This document shows, piece by piece, positions 1-5,506 of a stretch of DNA of 5,506 nt (position 1 is its first letter; every line of letters starts with the position of its first letter). Source of the stretch: an uncultured Burkholderiales bacterium (GTDB lineage Bacteria; Pseudomonadota; Gammaproteobacteria; Burkholderiales; Burkholderiaceae_C); assembly GCA_903856875.1 (NCBI GenBank), contig CAIODE010000004.1, positions 1 to 5,506 on the forward strand. Reading direction: 5' to 3'. The notes beneath the pieces are model-generated. The model searched no databases. It had not been told where the DNA came from and worked only from the letters and a program-made list of their open reading frames with translations. Made by a program: the position numbers and the translations under genes.

Positions 1-132
1 TACAACCGCGCCGATGTGTATGGCTGCCAACAATGCGGGTGTGCTGTTTTAAAGTACACGGAGTATGGTGGCTACTACATTGACCAACGCGTCAGACTGG
101 TTGATGCAGGGCTGGTCACTGACGCGGCTTAA
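1..132 (+). CDS. C-terminal end of an unidentified protein with a Cys-rich tail (5' partial)
   Basis: Frame 1 is open from the first base to a TAA at 130-132, giving 43 residues of a protein whose start lies left of the window. The visible tail contains GCQQCGC (residues 8-14 of the fragment), a C-X-X-C-G-C cluster as found in zinc-ribbon or iron-binding knuckles, then a Tyr/Gly-rich stretch (YTEYGGYYID) and an ending in DAGLVTDAA. The balanced composition looks like real coding sequence. It converges on the flavin monooxygenase gene and the two reading frames overlap by 4 bases (129-132), which leaves no room for a terminator between them. I do not recognise the family. Metal binding is inferred from the Cys spacing alone, and the second pair of ligands needed for a classical zinc ribbon is not visible in this fragment. 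It could also be a chance open frame, but 43 codons without a stop ending exactly at the neighbouring gene favour a real gene. Confidence 0.6.
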   Translation, partial: YNRADVYGCQQCGCAVLKYTEYGGYYIDQRVRLVDAGLVTDAA

Positions 133-1781
133 ACAGGTTTGCCGCAAAGGAACGCAATAAATTCTGGCAGAGCATGCGGTAACTCATGACCCCGCCAAAC
201 CACGTGCTGATCTGTTCTGCACAAAACCAATGGGTGTTCATAGGCTAAGGGCTTGTGTGCTTCGTCTTCTAAATCGATCAGATGAAGGGGCATGTTCGAG
301 GCTTCAGCAAGCGCCAAGAGTTCTTGCACGTTAATCTGGCTGTCAAATCGAAGCAGGCTGTAGCCATTTCCCAATGAATCGTAAAGCGATGTGTCGTCTT
401 GGCGCCAAAAGTGAGGCGCTCTACAACCAGGCAATGTGGAGGGCGTGAAAGAGCCCATGGTGTATGCGGGAGCAGGTTCAGCTTCGTGAAAAATGATGGG
501 CGATTTTTCGTAAAAGTAGCCGAAATTCAAGCCTTCACAACAAAACTGCTGCACATTCAAGTCATAAGCTTCAGTACCAACCAACTCACGCGCTGCAGCG
601 CCCTCAGCATCTAAAGCTTCAATGTTGTGCGGTACGGCACGCCTTGCCTTGATCATCTTCTGCGCGTGGTTCATCACAAAGTGAGATACCTGCTCAGTGA
701 TGGGATGCCGCTCGGCTTCATAGGCATCTAAGATGTTGGCATGGGCCCAACCCTTGACCACAGCACCCATTAGCCAAGCCAAGTTGGTGGCATCTGCAAT
801 GCCTGCGTTCATGCCATAACCTGCATAGGGCACCCAAAGGTGTGCAGCATCGCCGGCTAAAAAAACGCGGCGATCGCGAAAGTGATTGGACAGCAACCTT
901 CTGCCTACCCAATCTTCTTTGGTGATGATTTCGTATTCGAATTGGGCGTCTACGCCCAAAATATGTCGAATGGACTGATCGCGATCGACTGAATCAAATT
1001 CTGGTTCGTCAGGATGGAGGTGGTTGTGAACCAGCCACGTTGTATGGCCATCTATGGCGAACGCAGTGCCGCAGCGTCGTGTGTTCACAGCGTAGTAGCA
1101 CCATGCGGGTTTGCCAGGCAAAAGAGCGGCCAACTGGGGCGCGCGAATGTAGGTCGATTGAACGCGCTGTATGACTTCTGTGCCTTCCAGTTTGGCGCCT
1201 ATTTTTTTGCGCACAAACGAGCTTCCACCATCACAGCCTGCCACATATTGAACACGCAAAACTTGGCTCACGTGTGTGTCCAAATTCAACAAGGTAACAC
1301 TAACGCCATTTTCATCTTGAACGAAATCGGTCACTTGCGTCCGATTGATCAGTGTCACGCCATCTTGTGCCACGGCGTGTTTTAACAGCAGTGGTTCTAG
1401 GTAAATCTGATTGATTCTGTGCGGCGGTTCAGGCGTGTCCCATTCGGTATCGGGCCCGCCTCGTTCTGTGTACCTGTTTTTGCGACAAGGAATGGGAATG
1501 CGTGTGAGTTCTGTGCCAGTCATGGCGGTTCGAAACACCACGTCATTTGGATAGTCTTCTGGCAGTCCAGCTTCACGCAAACTGGGTGCAACGCCCAGTC
1601 TTCGAAAGTTTTCCATGCTTCTGGCAGATACATGGTTGCATTTGACGTTGGGAGGTTCTGCAAATTTGCGAACCTCAACGATGTGAACCTTGACGCCATT
1701 GCGTGCCAAGTCCATGGCCAAAGTTAAACCAACAGGGCCTGCACCGACCACCAGCACATCGCTGTCAAATTTCAAATTCAT
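129..1781 (-). CDS. FAD-dependent monooxygenase, aromatic-ring hydroxylase type (PHBH fold, TfdB/MhpA-like)
   Basis: This 550-residue protein has the three signatures of class A flavoprotein hydroxylases. The N-terminal dinucleotide fold VVGAGPVGLTLA (about 11-22) carries GxGxxG, followed by an acidic residue at the end of the second strand (HIVEVR, 33-38). The DG motif is CDGGSSFVRKKIG (183-195). The GD motif that contacts the FAD ribityl/phosphate is RVFLAGDAAH (305-314), followed by the YGMNAGIADATNLAW helix. The segment RINQIYLEPLLL (122-133) is also typical. From about 430 there is the thioredoxin-like C-terminal domain of the phenol hydroxylase/TfdB/MhpA branch, with PGCRAPHFW (451-459) and LVLCRTDQHVVWRG (518-531). 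The length matches that branch. Such enzymes use NAD(P)H and O2 to hydroxylate an activated aromatic ring in the cytoplasm; the substrate cannot be read from the sequence. The ATG at 1781 sits just before the FAD motif and lies 7 bases after the receptor stop. Only a weak GAAG precedes it, so translation is probably coupled to the receptor gene. The FAD-monooxygenase class is very secure and the substrate is unknown. Confidence 0.93.
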   Translation of the reverse strand: MNLKFDSDVLVVGAGPVGLTLAMDLARNGVKVHIVEVRKFAEPPNVKCNHVSARSMENFRRLGVAPSLREAGLPEDYPNDVVFRTAMTGTELTRIPIPCRKNRYTERGGPDTEWDTPEPPHRINQIYLEPLLLKHAVAQDGVTLINRTQVTDFVQDENGVSVTLLNLDTHVSQVLRVQYVAGCDGGSSFVRKKIGAKLEGTEVIQRVQSTYIRAPQLAALLPGKPAWCYYAVNTRRCGTAFAIDGHTTWLVHNHLHPDEPEFDSVDRDQSIRHILGVDAQFEYEIITKEDWVGRRLLSNHFRDRRVFLAGDAAHLWVPYAGYGMNAGIADATNLAWLMGAVVKGWAHANILDAYEAERHPITEQVSHFVMNHAQKMIKARRAVPHNIEALDAEGAAARELVGTEAYDLNVQQFCCEGLNFGYFYEKSPIIFHEAEPAPAYTMGSFTPSTLPGCRAPHFWRQDDTSLYDSLGNGYSLLRFDSQINVQELLALAEASNMPLHLIDLEDEAHKPLAYEHPLVLCRTDQHVVWRGHELPHALPEFIAFLCGKPV

Positions 1782-1788
1782 AAATGCT

Positions 1789-2778
1789 TCAGTTCAGTTT
1801 GATGTTGGCTTGGCGAATGACTTTGGCCCATTTTTGGGTTTCGCTTTTGATGTAGGCGTCCAGCCCTTCCATGCTCGTAGCAACAGGTTCCATGCCACTT
1901 TGACGCATTTGAGTTTTGATTGCCTCGTCATTTAAGGCTGCCGTAAATTCTGTGTTCAGTCGTTGAATGATGGCCGCTGGCGTACCTGCTGGAGCTACCA
2001 ATCCAAACCAGCCTGTGGAGTCATAGCCCGTTAGGCCACTTTCAGAAAGTGTGGGGACTTCAGGCAAGTTGTTCAGTCGTTTGGGGCTGGTCACGGCAAA
2101 AGCTTTCAACTTGCCCGCTTTGATGTGAGGCAGTGCGGCTGCTAAGTCTGTGATTGACAATTGAATTTGCCCCGACAGTGTGTCCATGGCGGCTGGCCCA
2201 GAGCCGCGGTAAGGGACTTCGATCATTTTGAGGTCCGTCATTTGAGTGAACAAAGCCGTCGACAAATGCATGGCGGTGCCATTGCCCCCGTGACCAATAG
2301 ATACTTTGCCAGGCTGCGACTTGGCAAAAGCAATGAGCTGCTGCATGTTCTCTGCGGGCACTGACGGGTGACCTACCAAGACAAACGGAATGGCGGCCAG
2401 CATGGTGATGGGCTGAAAATCTTTGGCCACATCAAAAGGCATTTGAGGGTAAAGACTGGAATTGGCTGTGAGCCCTCCAGCAGCCCCTACGCCCAATACG
2501 TAGCCGTCTGGAGCAGCTTTCGCAACCACACTCAGGCCAATGTTGCCGCCCGCGCCTGGCCGATTGTCAATGACCAAGGGCTGTCCCATTTTGTCGTTGA
2601 TCCGTGTCGACAAAATTCGGATGATGGCATCTGCGCTTCCACCAGGCGGAAAGGTGACCACAATTTTGATGGGCTTTGAAGGATAGTCTGCAGCTTGGGC
2701 AAATGCTGAAAGAGACAACAGCGAGCCTAAAACGGCCATTAACCCAAAAGACACCCAATGAAACAAACGACTGCGCAT
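1789..2778 (-). CDS. Tripartite tricarboxylate transporter (TTT) substrate-binding receptor, Bug/TctC family
   Basis: This is a complete 329-residue periplasmic binding protein. Residues 1-27 form a Sec signal peptide: basic MRSR, a hydrophobic core around 9-24, then SAFA before QAADYP, with cleavage likely after Ala27 or Ala30. The mature part shows the Bug family pattern in order: YPSKPIKIVV (32-41), the ligand-loop FPPGGSAD (43-50), NRPGAGGNIG (72-81), APDGY (89-93), VPYRGSGPA (188-196), GKLKAFAVTSPKR (222-234) and LPEVPTLSESG (238-248). Length and motif spacing are those of a full, intact member. Bug proteins capture carboxylates and related small molecules for a TctA/TctB permease, or act as orphan receptors; no permease gene is present here. 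The ATG at 2778 is preceded by a good AGGAG five bases upstream. It is the first gene of a leftward operon whose second gene, 7 bases downstream, is the FAD monooxygenase, so its ligand may be that enzyme's substrate or a precursor. That link is inferred from position only. Confidence 0.95.
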   Translation of the reverse strand: MRSRLFHWVSFGLMAVLGSLLSLSAFAQAADYPSKPIKIVVTFPPGGSADAIIRILSTRINDKMGQPLVIDNRPGAGGNIGLSVVAKAAPDGYVLGVGAAGGLTANSSLYPQMPFDVAKDFQPITMLAAIPFVLVGHPSVPAENMQQLIAFAKSQPGKVSIGHGGNGTAMHLSTALFTQMTDLKMIEVPYRGSGPAAMDTLSGQIQLSITDLAAALPHIKAGKLKAFAVTSPKRLNNLPEVPTLSESGLTGYDSTGWFGLVAPAGTPAAIIQRLNTEFTAALNDEAIKTQMRQSGMEPVATSMEGLDAYIKSETQKWAKVIRQANIKLN

Positions 2779-2783
2779 AAGAG

Positions 2784-2788
2784 CTCCT
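2784..2788 (-). promoter_or_regulatory. Ribosome binding site AGGAG of the minus-strand receptor gene
   Basis: On the minus strand AGGAG lies 5 bases before the ATG at 2778. It is the only strong Shine-Dalgarno match ahead of any of the four visible starts and supports this start codon. The other three genes have only weak purine tracts ahead of them. Confidence 0.7.
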
Positions 2789-2799
2789 AATTTAGCTGC

Positions 2800-2828
2800 A
2801 CTTTAGCGATGCATTTCTTCAATTGCAA
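2800..2828 (-). promoter_or_regulatory. Candidate sigma-70 promoter for the receptor-monooxygenase operon
   Basis: Reading the minus strand, TTGCAA (2828-2823) fits the -35 consensus at 4 of 6 positions. TAAAGT (2805-2800) fits the -10 consensus at 4 of 6. The spacer is exactly 17 bases. The transcript would start near 2793 and give a short leader that still contains the AGGAG ribosome site. The position is sensible, but both boxes are imperfect and such matches occur by chance, so this is a prediction only. Confidence 0.4.
2810..2827. promoter_or_regulatory. Possible operator: TGCA-N10-TGCA overlapping the candidate promoter
   Basis: Two TGCA tetramers are separated by 10 bases, and each sits inside a longer palindrome (ATGCAT at 2809-2814; ATTGCAAT at 2822-2829). 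They fall within the spacer and -35 box of the candidate leftward promoter, where a repressor or LysR-type regulator could act. The arms are short and no regulator gene is visible to pair with it. Confidence 0.2.
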
Positions 2829-2889
2829 TGAGGGCTTGAACTTAGGCGGGTACCGGCGTCAAACGGAAAGAACAGGGATGCGATTTACT

Positions 2890-2904
2890 GTGACACAAAC
2901 TCAC
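2890..2904. promoter_or_regulatory. Possible operator: GTGA-N7-TCAC inverted repeat in the divergent intergenic region
   Basis: A perfect 4-bp inverted repeat with a 7-base spacer lies close to the middle of the 207-bp region between the two divergent receptor genes. Its size suits a dimeric repressor such as a GntR or IclR-type regulator. It resembles a CRP half-site pair, but the spacer is one base too long for that. It is short enough to arise by chance. Confidence 0.2.
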
Positions 2905-2985
2905 GTGCTTGGGGTTTCCATCATTTCCTCAAAGAGGGGGGCGTGATAGCGTGCGAAGACAAATATTCGTTGTAATGGCAAACCT

Positions 2986-3963
2986 ATGCAGACGCACTTT
3001 TTTCGTCAGTTCACCTGTTTCCTGATTTTGTGCGCGCTCCCTTTTTGGGGATTGGCACAAGATTGGCCCGCCAAAACAGTTCGCATTGTGGTGCCTTACC
3101 CAGCGGGCGGTGGCGTTGATGCAGCGGCAAGATTGGTGGCGCAACACTTGAGCACTGTTTTGGGCCAGTCGGTTGTGGTTGATGCAAAGCCGGGTGGGGG
3201 CACGGTCATCGGTGCTGAAATGGTTTCACGTGCTGCGCCAGATGGGTATACCTTCCTGCTCACAGGCGGCTCCACCATGTCCTTGTTGCCGTTAACGCAT
3301 CTGGGCAAATTACCGTTTGAGCCGCTGCTTGATTTTGTGCCAGTGAGCATGGTGTCTCGCTTGCCGTTCTTCTTAATCACGGCACCCGCCAACAACTTCA
3401 ACACACTCAAAGACTTGATGGCAGATGCCAAATCGAAACCTGGCAGGCTGCCTTACGCCAGCAATGGCATTGGCTCGATGGGACATGTGGGCACGGCCAT
3501 GCTGGCGCAAAGTGCTGGCGTTGACATGATCCATGTTCCCTATCAGGGCTTTCCGCCTGCCATTGCTGATTTGGTCACGGGCCGGGTGGTCATGGTCATG
3601 GCCGACCTTGCGCCTGTGAAAGGTCAAATTCAAGGCGGTACCTTGCGCGCCTTGGCGGTGGCATCAAGCCAAAGATCACGCTTTATGCCTGAAGTCCCTA
3701 CCTTGGCTGAAGCTGGGTACCCCGGCATCGAATTTGAAATTTGGATGGCGCTGTATGCACCGGCCAAGACGCCGGCCCACATCGTGTCGCGAGTGGGTCA
3801 AGAGTTGAAAAAGTATTTGGAAATGCCCAGCACCCGTGAGTCATTTGCCAAATTGGGCCATGAGAGCGATGGCGCTGGGCCCGAAGTTGTCAAACAAAGA
3901 ATCGAATCTGAACTCAAACAGATGTTGCCTGTCGTGAAGGCAGCGGGTCTGTCAAATAAATAA
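2986..3963 (+). CDS. Second TTT substrate-binding receptor, Bug/TctC family
   Basis: This complete 325-residue protein is homologous to the receptor at 1789-2778 but clearly divergent from it. A Sec signal peptide spans about 1-24 (basic and aromatic start, hydrophobic FLILCALPF core, GLA before QDWP). Family motifs follow in order: VRIVVPYPAGGGVD (32-45), DAKPGGGTVIGAEMVSRAAPDGY (66-88), VPYQGFPPA (184-192), GTLRALAVASSQR (218-230) and MPEVPTLAEAGYPG (234-247). The usual NRPGAGG loop is DAKPGGGT here, a change in the ligand-facing region that may reflect a different substrate. The ATG at 2986 is the only ATG/GTG start after the in-frame TAG at 2947-2949, and it places the signal peptide at the N terminus. 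No clear Shine-Dalgarno precedes it. The gene is first in the rightward operon and ends 3 bases before the ThDP enzyme gene. No TctA/TctB permease is in the window. Family assignment is very secure and the ligand is unknown. Confidence 0.95.
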   Translation: MQTHFFRQFTCFLILCALPFWGLAQDWPAKTVRIVVPYPAGGGVDAAARLVAQHLSTVLGQSVVVDAKPGGGTVIGAEMVSRAAPDGYTFLLTGGSTMSLLPLTHLGKLPFEPLLDFVPVSMVSRLPFFLITAPANNFNTLKDLMADAKSKPGRLPYASNGIGSMGHVGTAMLAQSAGVDMIHVPYQGFPPAIADLVTGRVVMVMADLAPVKGQIQGGTLRALAVASSQRSRFMPEVPTLAEAGYPGIEFEIWMALYAPAKTPAHIVSRVGQELKKYLEMPSTRESFAKLGHESDGAGPEVVKQRIESELKQMLPVVKAAGLSNK

Positions 3964-3966
3964 GCC

Positions 3967-5506
3967 ATGTCACAAGAATACATCCGCACCGCCGCCAACG
4001 ACTTGCTGCAAGGCTTGGTTGATTTAGGCATTGAATATTTGTTTTGTAATTTGGGTACAGACCATGCGCCCTTGATTGAAGAGATGGCGCATTGGCGTGA
4101 GCAAGGCCGCGCATTTCCAAAGTTAATTTTGTGTCCGCACGAAAATACAGCGGTTCACATGGCCGGCGGTTATGCCGTGGCGACGGGTCGTGGACAAGCC
4201 GTTTTGGTACACGTTGATGCGGGCACTGCCAATGCTGCCATGGGTTTGCACAATCTTTGCCGCACAAGAATACCTGTTCTCCTGATTGCAGGTCGCGCGC
4301 CCATGAGCACCTTCGATGATGCAACAGGTGGCCGTGACACCTACGTTCATTTCATTCAAGAGCCCTTTGATCAAGCCAGTGTAGTGAGGCCGTATGTCAA
4401 ATGGGAGTACAACTTGGCATGGCCCTCCATGGCGCATGAAGTGGTGTCTAGGGCTGGCGCGGTCATGCAAAGTGACCCTACCGGACCCGTCTACCTCACA
4501 TTGCCCAGAGAGGTTTTAGCGGCACCCGTTGACGCTGCCAGCCTAGGTGCCTTTGGCCATCAAAATCATTTGCCCGTCAAAGCTCAAGGAGCAGATGCAA
4601 GTGCAGTTCGAGCCATCGCTGAACAGCTCATGCGTTCTGAAAATCCCATGTTGGTCAGTGCCTATGCCGGCAGGAATCACGAGGCGCCTGCGCTGATAGA
4701 AAAATTGGCCATTTTGTGTGGCATGCGGGTTTGTGAATTCAACACCATTTACATGAACATCCGGCGTGACTCGCCTTATTTTGGTGGCTACAACCCAGCG
4801 GCATTCACAGAGCAAGCCGACTTTGGATTGATGGTCGATGTCGACGTTCCCTGGATTCCCAAAACGACGCGAGTCAATCCCAATGCCTATTGGGCGCAGT
4901 TGGATGTAGATGCCATCAAGCGCGATATTCCCATGTGGGGCTTTCCATTGAATGCGCGCATCGAGGGCGACAGTGTTCGATTGATCAAGCAATTGATTGA
5001 GATCATTGAAGCCAGTGCCACGCCAGAGTTCAAAGCAAAAGCAGCGGCAAGAGGTTTGGCCTTACAAGCAGCCCATGCACAAAACCGTATCAGAGCGGCA
5101 TCTCAGGCCCAAGTTCCGGGGGTTGTCAATGCCATCAACCCACATTACCTTTGCGCCGTGATGGGGCAACAAATTCGATTGCATGACGTGGTGCTCAATG
5201 AAGCCATTCGCAACACCATGGCAGTGTTTGAGCAAATACCGCGCGAGGTGCCTGGCAGCTTGATGGGCTTGTCGGGTGGGGGTCTTGGTTTTTCAGCGGG
5301 TACAGCGCTGGGCATGAAGCTGGCGCAAGCTGACAACAGGGTGATTCATTTTGTGGGCGATGGCTCTTTTTACTTCAGCAATCCAAGCTCAGTCTATGCC
5401 GTTGCCAGTCAGTATGGCTTGCCCATTTTGACGGTGCTCTTGGACAACGGCGGGTGGTCGGCTGTGAAAGAGTCAACCCTGCGCATGTACCCACAAGGCC
5501 AAGCCA
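3967..5506 (+). CDS. Thiamine-diphosphate-dependent enzyme, acetolactate synthase/benzoylformate decarboxylase superfamily (3' partial)
   Basis: The 513 residues visible cover almost the whole of a ThDP enzyme whose relatives run to about 550, so roughly the last 40 or more residues lie beyond the edge. The N-terminal pyrimidine-binding domain (about 5-185) has FCNLGTDH (26-33) and the cofactor-activating glutamate in CPHENTAVHMAGGYA (Glu59). It also has VHVDAGTANAAMGLHN (81-96), RIPVLLIAGRAP (101-112) and GPVYLTLPREV (173-183). A central domain spans about 205-345. The C-terminal diphosphate-binding domain has MGLSGGGLGFSAGTALGMKLA (433-453) and the metal/ThDP motif that opens with GDGS (464-467) and closes with LLDNGGW (491-497), where Asp493-Asn494 takes the place of the usual Asn-Asn. 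The family acts on 2-keto acids or ketone adducts by C-C cleavage or ligation in the cytoplasm. Sequence features place it in an acetolactate-synthase-like clade, often named only as a thiamine-pyrophosphate-requiring protein, whose reaction I cannot assign. The ATG at 3967 is 3 bases after the receptor stop, with no strong ribosome site, so translational coupling is likely. Confidence 0.9.
   Translation, partial: MSQEYIRTAANDLLQGLVDLGIEYLFCNLGTDHAPLIEEMAHWREQGRAFPKLILCPHENTAVHMAGGYAVATGRGQAVLVHVDAGTANAAMGLHNLCRTRIPVLLIAGRAPMSTFDDATGGRDTYVHFIQEPFDQASVVRPYVKWEYNLAWPSMAHEVVSRAGAVMQSDPTGPVYLTLPREVLAAPVDAASLGAFGHQNHLPVKAQGADASAVRAIAEQLMRSENPMLVSAYAGRNHEAPALIEKLAILCGMRVCEFNTIYMNIRRDSPYFGGYNPAAFTEQADFGLMVDVDVPWIPKTTRVNPNAYWAQLDVDAIKRDIPMWGFPLNARIEGDSVRLIKQLIEIIEASATPEFKAKAAARGLALQAAHAQNRIRAASQAQVPGVVNAINPHYLCAVMGQQIRLHDVVLNEAIRNTMAVFEQIPREVPGSLMGLSGGGLGFSAGTALGMKLAQADNRVIHFVGDGSFYFSNPSSVYAVASQYGLPILTVLLDNGGWSAVKESTLRMYPQGQA

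Noticed and set aside
1014..1385. 123-codon open frame on the plus strand inside the monooxygenase gene
   Set aside because: It lies entirely antisense to a gene with unambiguous FAD-hydroxylase motifs, and its translation shows no recognisable domain. It is a shadow frame, as are the ones at 399-614 and 1419-1727.
2889..2905. Resemblance to a CRP site (TGTGA ... TCACG)
   Set aside because: The spacer between half sites is 7 bases instead of 6 and the second half site is imperfect. It was kept only as a generic inverted repeat.
2927..2937. CCTCAAAGAGG hairpin as a transcription terminator
   Set aside because: The stem has only 4 bp and no T-run follows on either strand. It also sits ahead of a gene start, not behind a gene end.
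2975..3025. 16-codon open frame overlapping the start of the second receptor in another frame, a possible upstream regulatory ORF
   Set aside because: It has no ribosome site and no notable peptide features. A frame this short is expected by chance.
3016..3060. Cysteines in the signal peptide of the second receptor suggesting a lipoprotein
   Set aside because: Neither Cys11 nor Cys16 has a lipobox before it (the preceding residues are QFT and LIL), and a good signal peptidase I site follows at GLA/QDWP.
4543..4992. 149-codon open frame on the minus strand inside the ThDP enzyme gene
   Set aside because: It is antisense to well-conserved ThDP enzyme sequence, has no ribosome site or neighbours and no family features. 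The minus-strand frames at 3914-4324 and 4123-4470 are rejected for the same reason.

Overview
The window holds one partial gene end, three complete protein genes and one large gene cut off by the right edge. It looks like a piece of a bacterial chromosome from the order Burkholderiales (Betaproteobacteria, perhaps Comamonadaceae). The basis is two periplasmic receptors of the Bug/TctC family, which is greatly expanded in that group, next to catabolic enzymes of a type common there. This placement is inferred from protein character, not from a search.

Layout: positions 1-132 (+) are the last 43 codons of an unrecognised protein with a Cys-rich C-X-X-C-G-C tail. It converges on, and overlaps by 4 bases, the end of a minus-strand pair. 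That pair, read leftward from about 2778, is a Bug-type receptor (1789-2778) followed 7 bases later by an FAD-dependent aromatic-hydroxylase-type monooxygenase (129-1781). A 207-bp divergent intergenic region (2779-2985) carries a plausible sigma-70 promoter for the minus-strand pair and several short inverted repeats. On the plus strand a second, distinct Bug-type receptor (2986-3963) is followed 3 bases later by a thiamine-diphosphate (ThDP) enzyme (3967 to beyond 5506) of the acetolactate synthase/benzoylformate decarboxylase superfamily, from a clade without an assigned reaction that I can name.

The arrangement is a mirror: two head-to-head operons, each starting with a solute receptor and continuing with a catabolic enzyme. 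The simplest reading is a small uptake-and-degradation locus for an organic acid, possibly aromatic. The receptors would capture the substrate in the periplasm, the flavoprotein would hydroxylate an aromatic or related ring, and the ThDP enzyme would cleave or decarboxylate a 2-keto acid or similar intermediate. The TctA/TctB membrane subunits and any regulator are not in the window, so the pathway and substrate are not established. I saw no RNA genes, mobile elements, CRISPR arrays or long repeats, and no frameshift in any gene. Nothing here clearly amounts to a new system. The most interesting points are the unassigned ThDP enzyme and the mirrored receptor-enzyme organisation.
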